Below are positions 7,578 through 17,219 of a stretch of DNA of 64,000 nucleotides, piece after piece (the first letter of the stretch is position 1; each line of letters opens with the position of its first letter). The notes below the pieces were generated by a model. It made no database searches. It was given only the letters and a program-made list of their open reading frames with translations, and was not told where the DNA came from. The DNA is taken from contig JAIQFK010000006.1 of NCBI GenBank assembly GCA_020073305.1, forward strand, positions 62,001-126,000, in the 5' to 3' direction. The position numbers and the translations under genes are program-made. The DNA is from Terriglobia bacterium (lineage in GTDB: Bacteria; Acidobacteriota; Terriglobia; Bryobacterales; Bryobacteraceae).

Positions 7578-9986
7578 TTATTCGTGATGCAGGGCCACGG
7601 TGGGGTCGACCCGCGTGGCCCTGCGCGCGGGGATGTAGCCCGCGAGGAGCGCGGATGAGCCCAGCACGCCGGTGAACGCCGCGAAGGTGAGTGCATCGAG
7701 CGTCACGGTGTTGTAAAGAGCGCTCGACATGATGCGGGTCAGAACGTAGGCTGCCGGCACGCCGATGGCGAGACCCAGGGCCGCCAGCCGGAAGGCTTGA
7801 GCCACCACCATCCGGACGATGTCGCTGCGCCCCGCGCCCAACGCCAGGCGGACGCCGATTTCGTGCGTGCGCTGCACCACGGAATAGGAGATTACGGCGT
7901 ATATGCCGGTGGCCGCCAGCAGCAGGGCGATAACCGCATACATGCTCATGGTGCGCGCGGAGGCCCGCACTCCCGAGGTTTCCTCAGAGATCTCCTGCTC
8001 CATGCTTTTGACGTCGTAAACGGCCTGATTCGCGTCGGCGTTGCGGACCTCGGCGCGAGCGGCTTTGACTGCTTGCAAGGGATCGCCGGTGGTCCGGACG
8101 TATAGAGTCATCGAACGCTGCGGCGCCTGGCGGTAAGGAATGGCAGCTCGTGGTATGGGTTCCCCGGAAAACCAATCCTTGATGTCGCCACTGACGCCGA
8201 CTACCGTAAGCCAGGGCGACTGAGCATTACCCAACTTGATGCGATGGCCGATCGGGTCCGCGTCGGGCCAGTAATGGCGAGCCACGGATTCGCTGATCAC
8301 CGCGACGCGCGGGGACTCAGCTCCGTCGGCGGCGGAGATCGCGCGCCCGTGCAGGATGGGGATTCCCATGGCTTCCGTGTAATGCTCGCTGACCGCGCGG
8401 ACATTCGGGCGCGGCTCGCCGGGCCGGGGCTCGGGTCTTCCCTCGATGTAAAGACCTTCCGCGATTCCCAAGACACCTGTGGCGCCCGCCGCCTTCACTT
8501 GTGGTGTGTTTTCGAGGCCGCGCAGCACACGATCATAGAACGCCGTGACCTGAGCATCTTCGCGGTAATTCGCCGCGGGCAGGGCAATCTGCATCGTCAG
8601 CAGGTTATTGGGATTGAATCCGGCCTTAATGGTAAGCATGCGGTGGAAAGTCTTGACCATCAAGCCGGCTCCCACCAGGAGCACGAGCGCCAACGCAACC
8701 TCGGCAACCACTAGCGCTCCGCGCAACCGGCTCCTTGCAGGGCCGGAACTGGAGGTTCGGCCGCCCTCCTTGAGAGCTTCGCCGAAGGACGCCCGCAGCT
8801 GGAGAGTTTGGACGATGGCAGGAAGTCCGCACAAAATGCCGGCGCTCAAAGATGCAATCAGCGTGAAGACGAAGTCAGTGGTGTCGAAATGTATGGTTCT
8901 CATGCCGGCGACCCAGCGGTACACCTCTGCTGGAATGGTGGACCGCGACCAGTCCTGGTTCCAGTCAGCCAGCACCAGCCCCAGGCTTCCGCCTATCAGC
9001 GCCAGCAGAGTGTTTTCGATGAGCAGTTGGCGAGTGATGCGGAATCCGCTGGCGCCGAGCGCCGCCCGGACCGCCATTTCTTTCTGCCGGCCGGCTGCGC
9101 GCGCCAGTTGCAGGTTGGCGACATTGGCGCAGGCGAGCAGCAGCACGAACGCCGCGGAGCCTACCAGGGTCATGACGAACCGGTCGGTCCCGATATTGGT
9201 CAGCTCGCGCAGCGGCACGACCTTGATGTCCCGTGCTTCGTTGGTCTGCGGGTATTGCTGCTCGAGCCGCCTGGCGATGGTTTCCATCTCCGCACGGGCC
9301 TGCGCCACGGGTACCTGTGGTTTCAGGCGGCCGAGCACCAGCAACGTGTGGGCGGCCCGCTGGTTTCGCTCCTCGGGGGTTAGCGCCAACGGCGCCCAGA
9401 GTTCCGTGGCCAGCGGGAAATCGAAATCGTCCGGCATCACGCCAACTACGGTGTAGGTTCGGCCCGTGAGGGAGATCTTCCGGCCAATGGCATCCGGAGC
9501 CGCGGCCAGGCGCTGCTGCCAGAAACTGTGACTTACCACGACTACCGCGTCACGGCCTGGTTCAGCCTCGTCACTGGAAAAGGTCCGGCCTAATACCGGC
9601 TTCATTGCCAGGAGCGCAAAGAAACTTGGCGTCACGCTGCATGCCTGGACGCGCTCGGGGTCATCCACGCCCGTAAGCGTAGCGTCCCAGTCCCGATAAG
9701 CTGCGATCCGCTCGAAGGAAGCGCCTTGGCTGAGCCAGTCGAAGAAGTTCGCCGGAGCCACCGCATCCCGCTCCGCACGGAGTTTAGGAATGGTCTCCCA
9801 AAGCGTCATGACGCGCTCGATCTGGGGGAAGGGCAGCGGGTGCAGAACCAGGGCGTTCAACCACAGAAAACAGGAGGCATTGACACCGATGCCCAATGCC
9901 AGGGCGAGCACCGCGACGGCGGTGACGCCGGGAGTTTTCGCCAGCACCCGCGCGGCATAGCGGAAGTCTTGGACAAGGCTCTTCAT
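7578..9986 (-). CDS. ADOP-family orphan ABC permease (MacB/FtsX type)
   Basis: The 802-residue product has the typical ADOP plan. The N-terminus MKSLVQDFRYAARVLAKTPG leads into a first helix (VLALALGIGVNA) followed by a large MacB-type periplasmic domain. A three-helix FtsX unit lies near residues 280-400. A second helix-periplasmic-FtsX set follows and ends with YIPARRATRVDPTVALHHE. ADOP proteins are duplicated permeases found in high copy in Acidobacteria without a neighbouring ATPase, and that is the case here. The role is probably export or mechanotransmission in the envelope; the substrate is unknown. The gene diverges from the next permease pair across 252 bases that hold both promoter regions. 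Confidence 0.9.
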   Translation of the reverse strand: MKSLVQDFRYAARVLAKTPGVTAVAVLALALGIGVNASCFLWLNALVLHPLPFPQIERVMTLWETIPKLRAERDAVAPANFFDWLSQGASFERIAAYRDWDATLTGVDDPERVQACSVTPSFFALLAMKPVLGRTFSSDEAEPGRDAVVVVSHSFWQQRLAAAPDAIGRKISLTGRTYTVVGVMPDDFDFPLATELWAPLALTPEERNQRAAHTLLVLGRLKPQVPVAQARAEMETIARRLEQQYPQTNEARDIKVVPLRELTNIGTDRFVMTLVGSAAFVLLLACANVANLQLARAAGRQKEMAVRAALGASGFRITRQLLIENTLLALIGGSLGLVLADWNQDWSRSTIPAEVYRWVAGMRTIHFDTTDFVFTLIASLSAGILCGLPAIVQTLQLRASFGEALKEGGRTSSSGPARSRLRGALVVAEVALALVLLVGAGLMVKTFHRMLTIKAGFNPNNLLTMQIALPAANYREDAQVTAFYDRVLRGLENTPQVKAAGATGVLGIAEGLYIEGRPEPRPGEPRPNVRAVSEHYTEAMGIPILHGRAISAADGAESPRVAVISESVARHYWPDADPIGHRIKLGNAQSPWLTVVGVSGDIKDWFSGEPIPRAAIPYRQAPQRSMTLYVRTTGDPLQAVKAARAEVRNADANQAVYDVKSMEQEISEETSGVRASARTMSMYAVIALLLAATGIYAVISYSVVQRTHEIGVRLALGAGRSDIVRMVVAQAFRLAALGLAIGVPAAYVLTRIMSSALYNTVTLDALTFAAFTGVLGSSALLAGYIPARRATRVDPTVALHHE

Positions 9987-10238
9987 TCGTCACCCGGTCG
10001 AAGTGGCTGCAATTCCAGTTCCGGCCCTCAGCGATTGGAATCTCCTCGGGATGAATGACTTCGGCGAGCCACTGCGCCCGGGGATGTCCGGTTTTGGGAG
10101 AAGGCTGTCTGAAACTGCAACTGCCGGGCCGCATGGGTGAATACACCCTACTGCGCCTCAGTGCCCATCCGAGTCGTATCGTTGTCCCAGCGTTTTCTCG
10201 AAATCCCGGCGGAATCCCATTTGCATGAGTTGTAGGAA

Positions 10239-11408
10239 ATGCTCCGCTATTGGCCGCTGGTGGTGAAGAATGCCTTACGGAATCGCCGCCGCAGCACACT
10301 TACCGTCCTCAGCGTCGCCGCGTCTTTTTGCCTGCTTGGCGTGCTGATGTCGATGTACCACATCTTCTTTCTCAACCCGCCCAGCCCGGATCAAGCGCTT
10401 CGGCTCATGGTGCGAAACCGCATTTCGATTACAAACGTGATGCCGGCGTCGTATGAGGCGCGTATCCGGCAGGTGAAGGGAGTCCAGGAGGTCACCGTTT
10501 TCCAGTACTTCGGCGGAATCTACAAAGACTCCCGCGATATGAAAAACTACTTCGCACGGTTTGGAGTCGAGCCCGCCAGGTTCTTTGCCGTCTCCCCGCA
10601 TTACCGGATTCCCGACGAACAGAAGAGAGCCTTCGAAACGGAACGGTCGGCCTGTGTTGTCGGGTTGGGAATTGCCCAGCGGCTGAACATCCATATCGGC
10701 GACCGGATTACGCTGGTCGGCGATATCTTCCCCGTGATCTTGGAACTGACGGTTCGCGGGATCTACGAGAATCCCAGTGACGACGGCGGACTGCTCTTCG
10801 ACTATGAGTACCTGCGCGAGAGCATGGCGCAGCGAGGCCGGGGCCAGCTGGACCAGGTTGGGATGTTCATTTTGAGGGCGGAAAGCCCGGAAGCTGTGCC
10901 GAGCGTCATCGAAGCGGTTGACGAGATGTTCGCGAACTCGCCGTCGGAGACAAAGACCGAGACGGAGAGAGCGTTCGCACTGGGCTTTCTGTCGTACCTG
11001 GGGGACGTGAAGCTGATGCTCATCAGTGTTTGCGGGGCGCTGACGTTCACGATTCTGCTGGTTTCGGCCAACACCATGGCGATGTCGGTTCGCGAGCGGG
11101 TCCGGGAGGTGGGGATTCTCAAGACGCTCGGATACTCCCCGCACGCAGTTCTGGGAATCATGCTGAGCGAATCAGTGCTGATCGCCCTGTTGGGCGGAAT
11201 GCTGGGCCTGGGGATTGCCGCAGCAATTGTTTCGGCGATGCGGCACGTCCCTATCATGTTTGTCAGTCTGAAGAGGCTGGCGGTTCCCCCCTGGGTCCTC
11301 GCGGGCTGCCTTGTGCTGGCGGTGGTGGTAGGAGTGGCAAGTTCCTTCTTTCCGGCATGGAACGCGTCGCGGCGGCCGATCACAACCTGCCTGCGGTTTA
11401 CGGATTGA
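10239..11408 (+). CDS. FtsX/MacB-like ABC transporter permease, first of a pair
   Basis: The product has 389 residues: an N-terminal helix (residues about 20-42) after a basic stretch (NALRNRRRSTLTVLSVAA), a periplasmic domain of about 220 residues, and three C-terminal helices with the FtsX core ANTMAMSVRERVREVGILKTLG. It ends in SFFPAWNASRRP. This is the architecture of LolC/MacB-type permeases that pull lipids or peptides out of the membrane. It probably forms a heterodimer with the next gene, nine bases downstream. No nucleotide-binding subunit is encoded nearby, so the ATPase must come from elsewhere in the genome. Confidence 0.88.
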   Translation: MLRYWPLVVKNALRNRRRSTLTVLSVAASFCLLGVLMSMYHIFFLNPPSPDQALRLMVRNRISITNVMPASYEARIRQVKGVQEVTVFQYFGGIYKDSRDMKNYFARFGVEPARFFAVSPHYRIPDEQKRAFETERSACVVGLGIAQRLNIHIGDRITLVGDIFPVILELTVRGIYENPSDDGGLLFDYEYLRESMAQRGRGQLDQVGMFILRAESPEAVPSVIEAVDEMFANSPSETKTETERAFALGFLSYLGDVKLMLISVCGALTFTILLVSANTMAMSVRERVREVGILKTLGYSPHAVLGIMLSESVLIALLGGMLGLGIAAAIVSAMRHVPIMFVSLKRLAVPPWVLAGCLVLAVVVGVASSFFPAWNASRRPITTCLRFTD

Positions 11409-11417
11409 GAGAGAGGG

Positions 11418-12587
11418 ATGGCGATTCCCATCAGTTACAACGTGCGCAACCTGGTGGTGCGCAAGACAACCACGGTGCTGACGGTGGGTGGGATCGCCTT
11501 GACCGTCGCCGTTCTGGTAGCCGTGCTGGCGCTGGTGGAGGGGCTGCGCTCCGCGTTTGAAGCGAGTGGCCGCCCGCTCAACGTGCTGGTGATGCGCAAG
11601 GGTTCCACGGCGGAATTGATGAGCGTGGTCACGCGCTCCGATTTTCAGGTCATGAAATTCAAGCCGGGAATCGCAACGAACCGGAACAACCAACCGATGG
11701 CTTCGCTCGAGATGGTGACCATGATCAATAATCTGGGGAACGGCAAAGCCGCCGAAGGCATGAACATCAATCTGCGCGGCCTGACGCCGATCGGGATTGA
11801 AATGCGCGACCAAGTACACCTGATCTCCGGACGATTCTTCGAGCCCGGCAAAAGGGAGATTATCGTCGGCAAAAACATTGCGGCGCGTTATCCCAAGGCC
11901 AGCCTGGGATCGCGCGTGCGGTTTGGTCGCGGGCAATGGGACGTGGTAGGCGTCATGGACGGCGGCCGTTCCAGCGCCAGCAGCGAGATTTACGCCGACC
12001 TCAACCAGATAAGCGCGGATTATAGCCGGACCGAGTACTTGAGCGCCGCGCTCATCCGGGCTTCCGACCCGGTGGCCATGCAGGCGTTGCGCAACAACCT
12101 CGAAGGAGACCCGCGCTTCAACATCAGCACGCAAAGCGAGCGCGAGTATTACGAATCGCAGATGGTGTCTGCAACGCCGGTCCGGTTCATGGGCCTGCTC
12201 GTATGCGTCATCATGGCGGTGGGCAGCAGCTTCGCGGCCATGAATACGATGTACGCTGCCGTAGCGCGGCGCAGCGCCGACATCGGGATGCTGCGCGTGC
12301 TCGGCTTTTCGCGCGCAGGAATTCTGACCAGCTTCCTGGTGGAGTCGGTGATCCTTTCGGTGATGGGCGGCGCAGTGGGGTGTCTGCTGGCCCTGCCGCT
12401 GAACAACTTCCAAACGCGCATCGGGAGTTTCGTGACGTTCAGCGAGATCTCCTTCAGCCTCCGCATGACTCCGGAAGTGATGGCGGCCGGTGTGGGATTC
12501 GGGATGCTGATGGGCGTACTCGGCGGGTTCTTTCCGGCACGTTCGGCGGCCAAGAAAGAGATCCTGGCGGCGTTCCGGGCGGTTTAA
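11418..12587 (+). CDS. FtsX/MacB-like ABC transporter permease, second of a pair
   Basis: This gene also encodes 389 residues and has the same plan as its upstream neighbour: N-terminal helix (TVLTVGGIALTVAVLVAVLA), periplasmic region, and a C-terminal FtsX unit with YAAVARRSADIGMLRVLGFS and a GGFFPARSAAKKE end. A GAGAGAGGG purine run just before the ATG serves as ribosome binding site. The two genes look like an ancient duplication with diverged periplasmic domains. They are probably a heterodimeric ABC exporter core whose ATPase is encoded elsewhere. The last bases overlap the stop of the convergent gene by four. Confidence 0.88.
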   Translation: MAIPISYNVRNLVVRKTTTVLTVGGIALTVAVLVAVLALVEGLRSAFEASGRPLNVLVMRKGSTAELMSVVTRSDFQVMKFKPGIATNRNNQPMASLEMVTMINNLGNGKAAEGMNINLRGLTPIGIEMRDQVHLISGRFFEPGKREIIVGKNIAARYPKASLGSRVRFGRGQWDVVGVMDGGRSSASSEIYADLNQISADYSRTEYLSAALIRASDPVAMQALRNNLEGDPRFNISTQSEREYYESQMVSATPVRFMGLLVCVIMAVGSSFAAMNTMYAAVARRSADIGMLRVLGFSRAGILTSFLVESVILSVMGGAVGCLLALPLNNFQTRIGSFVTFSEISFSLRMTPEVMAAGVGFGMLMGVLGGFFPARSAAKKEILAAFRAV

Positions 12588-13243
12588 GGCTTCGCAGCCG
12601 GGACTTCGATCAGTTCTCCGCCAGTGATGTCGAGCGCCCAGACACCGCGATGACCGAGACAGCGAGTGGCGGGATCCGGCGTGTCGTCCCCTATCTCGTA
12701 ATAGTCGTCAGCTTCAAATAGAACACGGTCACGTTCGTCGAAACCGAGTACCCGTGCGAAGGTAAATTCGCATTCCTTCCCGAACCTGCGGGAAAACATC
12801 GCGCGGAGATCCAGCTCCCAGGTACGTTTCTTTTCGGCGTCGTGCAGAAGCAGCGAGAACCCGCCGGCATCCGAGGCGTATTGAAAGCAAAACAGTTCCG
12901 CCGCGAGCACGTGGCCCTGGTGCGACCACGCGACGAGCTTTAATCCGTTGCCTTGCAGATATGGCTCAGGCTTTTTTACATACACGGGCTGGAACGAGGA
13001 ATCGCCCGGGTCTTTGAGGAGCAGGGAGGTCGTATTGAAGCAATCGCCGTGAGGAAAATGGGGATTATACGTGTCGGCCTGGACACGCGCGTGGGCCTGC
13101 CACGCACCGTCAGGTGATGCCAGCACCGGTCCGTCGATGGATCGGGGCCCCCGCTGCTGTTCCGTGCACGGGAAGTAAGCGGTATCCTGCGCCAGTGCGC
13201 AAGTGCACAGCATTAAGGTTGGCAGCCACTTGTGCATGGACAT
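12584..13243 (-). CDS. Secreted protein of unknown function
   Basis: The product has 219 residues with a short signal peptide (MSMHKWLPTLMLCTCALAQ). The mature part has several aromatic and acidic patches but no motif I can assign. WSHQGHVLAAELFCFQY, a later DDYYEIGDD and WALDITGGELIEV suggest beta-strands, as in propeller-like or lipocalin-like proteins. It is transcribed away from the cysteine hydrolase gene across a 127-base divergent region. A second in-frame Met two codons later could also be the start. This is an unassigned exported protein. Confidence 0.6.
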   Translation of the reverse strand: MSMHKWLPTLMLCTCALAQDTAYFPCTEQQRGPRSIDGPVLASPDGAWQAHARVQADTYNPHFPHGDCFNTTSLLLKDPGDSSFQPVYVKKPEPYLQGNGLKLVAWSHQGHVLAAELFCFQYASDAGGFSLLLHDAEKKRTWELDLRAMFSRRFGKECEFTFARVLGFDERDRVLFEADDYYEIGDDTPDPATRCLGHRGVWALDITGGELIEVPAAKP

Positions 13244-13370
13244 GTCCCTTTGGAGTCCTTACTAAGCAACTCTGATTCCACGAGCCATTTCGCTGTGGGA
13301 AGTTGCCCGGCCGACGCCCACCCCGGACCGTTTTGACAAGGGGGCTTGGCCGGCTGACAATCGGGGGAAC

Positions 13371-14921
13371 ATGCGATGCCTGTGTGCGGGCCTGGTAATG
13401 ATGAACTGCGTCCTGTTGGCGGGAAACGCCGGCGCAGCGTTGAATCTGAAACTGCAGACGCGGGATCGGGAAAGCGGGCGGATTCTTTCGGCCGATGAAC
13501 GAATTGCTCCGGCGAAGACGGGTGTCGTCGTCATTGATATGTGGAATACGAATGACTGTATGACCAACGCGCAGCGTGCCGCGGCCCTGGTGCCGAGGAT
13601 GAACAAAGCTCTCGACGGGGCGCGGCGTCTCGGCATGCAGGTGATCTGGGCGCCGACAGATGTAGCCAGCCAGTACGCCGGCGCGCCGCAGCGTGAGCGG
13701 GCCATCGCGCTTGCGCGCTACACGCTGCCGCACATCCGGAATTTCTCCTGCCCATTCAGCGCCCCCACTGTGCGGCCCGAGAAATGTATGTGCGGGCCGG
13801 GCATCGCGTGCCGCGTGCACTACGGTTGGGACGCGATGGACCCGAATCTGGTGATCGCCGCCGGCGACTGGATTGTGGGCGATCCTGAAGAGTTGTACGC
13901 GATCTACAGGCAACGCGGCCTCACGCGGCTGATTTACATGGGAATCAACACGAATCTCTGCGTGATGAACAAACCGGAGGGAATCGCGGCCATGACCTCA
14001 GCCGGATTGAAGTGCATTCTGTCGCGCGATTTGACCGACGCCGAAACCTCTTACGATCCGGATCGAGGCTTTACACCTGACCTTGGAACCGAGAAAGACG
14101 TCGCCGACGTCGAACGATCCGGCATTCCCACCATCAACATGGCCGAGGAGATGAGAAAGGCCGGAGCGTGGAACGACGATTGGATCGTAGAGATGGTCCG
14201 CGTGACGCCTTGGGGGACCAAAGGGTGGCCGTACCTTTTTAGCGATTCTGTGAAAGTCACGTTGAGCGTGCCGAATCAAAAAGGAGCCGCGATTCACTAC
14301 ACGCTGGACGGCAGCGAGCCGGGCCCGCGTTCGTTGCTCTACACCAAGCCGCTGGAGGTAACGAAAACCACGCGGTTGCGAGCCGCAGCCTTCGACAACG
14401 GGCGGCGCGTAAGCCTGATCAGCGAGGGCTATTTCGTTCGCCTCGCTCCGTTGCCACCAAAACCGGACGTTTACCTGGATCAGATCAAGCCGGTCACGCC
14501 CGCGAGACCGGAGTGGAGATGGGAACCGAGGACCAACCTGGCATTCGCCGGAGGGCCGCTGAAAATCCGCGACAGCGCATATAACCGGGGTGCAGGCATG
14601 CGCGCTCCGGCCAACCTGCTGTACGAAGTCCAATCCAACTATGACCGGTTCGTGGCGCAGGCCGGCGTGGATGACGATCCGTTCGAACAGCGTCCGAGCG
14701 CGCGTTTTATCGCGACTTATCCGAGCGTGCAGTTTCAGGTGTACATCGACGGGAATCTGGCATCCGAAAGCCCGGTCATGCGCCTGGGGCAGGTGCCGTG
14801 GCGTTTTGATGTGAGAATCCCGGAGGGCAGCAAGCTCATTAACCTGGTGGTGACGGATGCCGGGAGCCGCAGTCCGCTTGATCTGGGCGATTGGGTGGAC
14901 GCGGGCTTCGTGCTGAAGTGA
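13371..14921 (+). CDS. Secreted isochorismatase-fold hydrolase with chitobiase C-terminal and NPCBM domains
   Basis: The 516-residue product starts with a signal peptide (residues 1-24). Residues about 40-290 look like an isochorismatase/nicotinamidase-type cysteine hydrolase: VVVIDMWN holds the catalytic Asp and GINTNLCVMN the nucleophile Cys, followed by a RDLTDAETSYD segment. Residues about 295-360 match the chitobiase/hexosaminidase C-terminal fold (HYTLDGSEPGPRS, then TRLRAAAF). Residues about 385-516 resemble an NPCBM sugar-binding domain (YNRGAGMRAPANLLYE, then FVAQAGVDDD, then WVDAGFVLK). The hydrolase would cleave a C-N bond or related small amide, with the extra domains anchoring it to glycans. 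The substrate is unknown. It abuts the convergent GMC gene by one base. Confidence 0.75.
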   Translation: MRCLCAGLVMMNCVLLAGNAGAALNLKLQTRDRESGRILSADERIAPAKTGVVVIDMWNTNDCMTNAQRAAALVPRMNKALDGARRLGMQVIWAPTDVASQYAGAPQRERAIALARYTLPHIRNFSCPFSAPTVRPEKCMCGPGIACRVHYGWDAMDPNLVIAAGDWIVGDPEELYAIYRQRGLTRLIYMGINTNLCVMNKPEGIAAMTSAGLKCILSRDLTDAETSYDPDRGFTPDLGTEKDVADVERSGIPTINMAEEMRKAGAWNDDWIVEMVRVTPWGTKGWPYLFSDSVKVTLSVPNQKGAAIHYTLDGSEPGPRSLLYTKPLEVTKTTRLRAAAFDNGRRVSLISEGYFVRLAPLPPKPDVYLDQIKPVTPARPEWRWEPRTNLAFAGGPLKIRDSAYNRGAGMRAPANLLYEVQSNYDRFVAQAGVDDDPFEQRPSARFIATYPSVQFQVYIDGNLASESPVMRLGQVPWRFDVRIPEGSKLINLVVTDAGSRSPLDLGDWVDAGFVLK

Positions 14922-14922
14922 C

Positions 14923-16533
14923 TCACGTCCATTCGCTGCGGCGCTGCCAGATGCCATCGGCGCAGCGCAGGGCCAGCGCGCCGATGGTGGAGGTCGGGTT
15001 GACGCCGGCGCTGGTAGTGAAGCAACTGCCGTCGACAACGAACAGGTTCGGCACGTCGTGAGCCTGGTTCCAGGCGTTCACGACGGATCGCTTCGGGTCG
15101 GCTCCCATGCGGGCGGTGCCCAACAGGTGAAAGGCCGGCTGAATGACGCCGCTATCGAGCGTTTCGATCGCGCCGGCGGCTTCGAGCGCTTGAACGGCCG
15201 ACTGGCGGGCGTGCTCCAGCATCTTCAAACTGTTCCCGCTGTACCCGTAGATGACGCGCGGCGCCGGGATGCCGTTCGAATCCTTCGCCACCAGATCGAG
15301 TTCCACGCGGTTCTGTTCTTCGGGCAGGTCCTCGCCCAGCACGGTGACACGAATCACGTGCGGAAAGCGGCGGCGCATGGCTTCGTGGTGCGCGGCGCCC
15401 CAGGGAACGGGCTTGCCCACGAAGCTTCCCCACGCATGATGCAGGGGGCCGAACGAACGCTCGAGCTGGAACATGTAGCCGCGGATGAATCCGCGCTTCA
15501 GATCAGTCTCATAGAACTGCTGGCTGAAGGCCGGGATGCCGAAGGGGCCGTCCTGGCTATCCGTGCGCGCGTCGAACAGGCCTTCGATGAAGCGGAAAGG
15601 ATGCACCATGAAGTTCTTGCCGACCAGACCGGATGAGTTGGCGAGACCGTTGGGAAACAGGCTGGACTTGGAATGAAGCAGCAGACGCGGCGTGCCGATG
15701 CCGTTTGCGCAGACCACGACCACGCGGGCGGACTGCTCGTGCACCTTGCCATCGCGATCGTAATAGACCGCTCCGGTGGCACGGCCGGATTTGTCGACCG
15801 CGATTTCGCGAACGCGCGCCCAGGTCTTGAGCACCGCGCCCTTTCGCAGCGCTTTGGGCCAGTAGGTGACGTCGGTGGAGGCTTTGGCGCCGATGGGGCA
15901 GCCGAACATGCACTTGCCGTGCAGGTCGCATGCCGGGCGGCCCTGATAATCGCGCGAGATGATGGCGTTGTCGGACACCCACCAGTGCCAGCCGAGCTTA
16001 TCGAAACCACGGCCAATGGTTTCGCCCAGCACGCCGAGCGGCAATGGAGGAGTGGGCCGCTGGGGCCGGGGCGGATTCGCGGGATCGCCTGCCAGACCCG
16101 CCACCCCCATCTCGCGATCGTTTTCGTCGTAGTAGCGTTCCAGATCGTGGTAGCCGATGGGCCAGTCCGCGGCGACGCCGTCCAGTGTTTTTACGCGGAA
16201 GTCGGATGGATGAAGGCGGGGAAAGTGGCCGGTCCAGTGAATCGTGCTGCCGCCCACGGCGTTGAACATCAGCACGTCGGGCGGATGCGTGCCTTTGGAA
16301 ATGACCGGGTAATCTTCCGGCCGCCGCCGCACGTTGGGGCTGAAGTTGAAGGCGCCGCGCCGTATCTGGATCTCCCAATCGGGGTGGGTGGAGGGATACT
16401 CATTGGGCTTCATCCAGCCGCCTTGCTCGAGGCACACAACCTTCGCGCCTTTGTCGGCGAGACGTTTGGTGACGGCGGCGCCGGCTGCACCCGAACCAAT
16501 TACCAGGACATCCGCGCGCTCGCCGGGCATCAA
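14923..16533 (-). CDS. GMC-family FAD oxidoreductase (gluconate 2-dehydrogenase large-subunit type)
   Basis: The product has 536 residues. The FAD-binding Rossmann motif VLVIGSGAAGAAVTKRLADK lies at the N-terminus, followed by GGSTIHWTGHFPR. A cysteine-bearing segment CDLHGKCMFGCPIGAK is typical of the membrane-bound gluconate/sorbitol dehydrogenase flavoproteins. The GMC C-terminal signatures HLLGTARMG and GVNPTSTIGALA are present. It oxidises a sugar, sugar acid or related alcohol and passes electrons to the respiratory chain. It has no export signal of its own; its partner subunit, translated just upstream with a four-base overlap, carries a Tat signal that can carry both across the membrane. 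A cytochrome c subunit, usual in this complex, is not encoded here. Confidence 0.9.
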   Translation of the reverse strand: MMPGERADVLVIGSGAAGAAVTKRLADKGAKVVCLEQGGWMKPNEYPSTHPDWEIQIRRGAFNFSPNVRRRPEDYPVISKGTHPPDVLMFNAVGGSTIHWTGHFPRLHPSDFRVKTLDGVAADWPIGYHDLERYYDENDREMGVAGLAGDPANPPRPQRPTPPLPLGVLGETIGRGFDKLGWHWWVSDNAIISRDYQGRPACDLHGKCMFGCPIGAKASTDVTYWPKALRKGAVLKTWARVREIAVDKSGRATGAVYYDRDGKVHEQSARVVVVCANGIGTPRLLLHSKSSLFPNGLANSSGLVGKNFMVHPFRFIEGLFDARTDSQDGPFGIPAFSQQFYETDLKRGFIRGYMFQLERSFGPLHHAWGSFVGKPVPWGAAHHEAMRRRFPHVIRVTVLGEDLPEEQNRVELDLVAKDSNGIPAPRVIYGYSGNSLKMLEHARQSAVQALEAAGAIETLDSGVIQPAFHLLGTARMGADPKRSVVNAWNQAHDVPNLFVVDGSCFTTSAGVNPTSTIGALALRCADGIWQRRSEWT

Positions 16534-17075
16534 CTCACCTCCCGATAGAGCTTGCCGCGTTTGCGAACTTCGGAAAGCACGGATTCGTCGAAGGGTTTCA
16601 TGTGCGGACCCGGGTGGTCGGTCAGGTGCGATTCGTATCCGAGCTGCCGCCAGACTTCGGGGCGGGTGTAATAGGCCTCGTAAGTGAAATCGCGCAACAG
16701 CGCGAAGAATCCGGCGCTGTTGTCACGCTCGAGTGCGCTCAGAACTTCCACGCGACCGGCGCGCGGCAACTTCGCAAAGGGCTGGCCTGCTGATTTGCGG
16801 CTTTGCACGTCGAGCCCGGCCAGGCCTTGACGGAACTGATCGAGCAGTCCCGGAAGGGATGGGATGGTTCGTCCCAGATAATCCAGGCCACCGGCCTGGG
16901 TGGCCGAGGGCATGCCTTCGGCGGCAGGAATGATCTCATCCATCGCAGCAGCCAGCGCGGAACGCTCGTCGGCGGTAAAGACGGCGGCTCGGACCGGCTG
17001 GATGGAGGTGACGACCGCTACGGTACCGGCGCTGGTTGCCAGGAATTCACGGCGTGTGCGTTTCTTGTTTGGCAT
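16530..17075 (-). CDS. Gluconate 2-dehydrogenase subunit 3-like Tat protein
   Basis: The 181-residue product has a Tat signal (KKRTRREFLATSAG, then a hydrophobic stretch ending around residue 30). The mature part matches the gluconate 2-dehydrogenase subunit 3 family: FTADERSALAAAMDEIIPA near the start and FYTYEAYYTRPEVW-like residues near 135-145 (read here as FTYEAYYTRPEVWRQLGY). This small subunit escorts the GMC flavoprotein through the Tat pore. Its stop overlaps the ATG of that flavoprotein by four bases, giving tight coupling. The upstream 340 bases contain no gene, so a promoter should lie there. Confidence 0.88.
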   Translation of the reverse strand: MPNKKRTRREFLATSAGTVAVVTSIQPVRAAVFTADERSALAAAMDEIIPAAEGMPSATQAGGLDYLGRTIPSLPGLLDQFRQGLAGLDVQSRKSAGQPFAKLPRAGRVEVLSALERDNSAGFFALLRDFTYEAYYTRPEVWRQLGYESHLTDHPGPHMKPFDESVLSEVRKRGKLYREVS

Positions 17076-17196
17076 GGTGAATCGCTCCGCTGCGCGTAAG
17101 CATGCCGAGATTCTATCGCGTGGGCGTGCTTTGCTCCAAGGGTGCGCGTGCGAGCGACAACCGAGTCAATGTGAGATCTTTGCTAACGAAGGGGCA

Positions 17197-17219
17197 CTGA
17201 CATAATCTGACGATGTCAG
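17197..17219. promoter_or_regulatory. Inverted repeat, candidate operator
   Basis: CTGACAT, nine bases, then ATGTCAG: a perfect seven-base inverted repeat in the divergent region between the GMC/Tat pair and the DUF1569/binding-protein pair. The arm length and spacing suit a dimeric repressor. There is no T-run, so it is not a terminator. The regulator is unknown. Confidence 0.4.
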
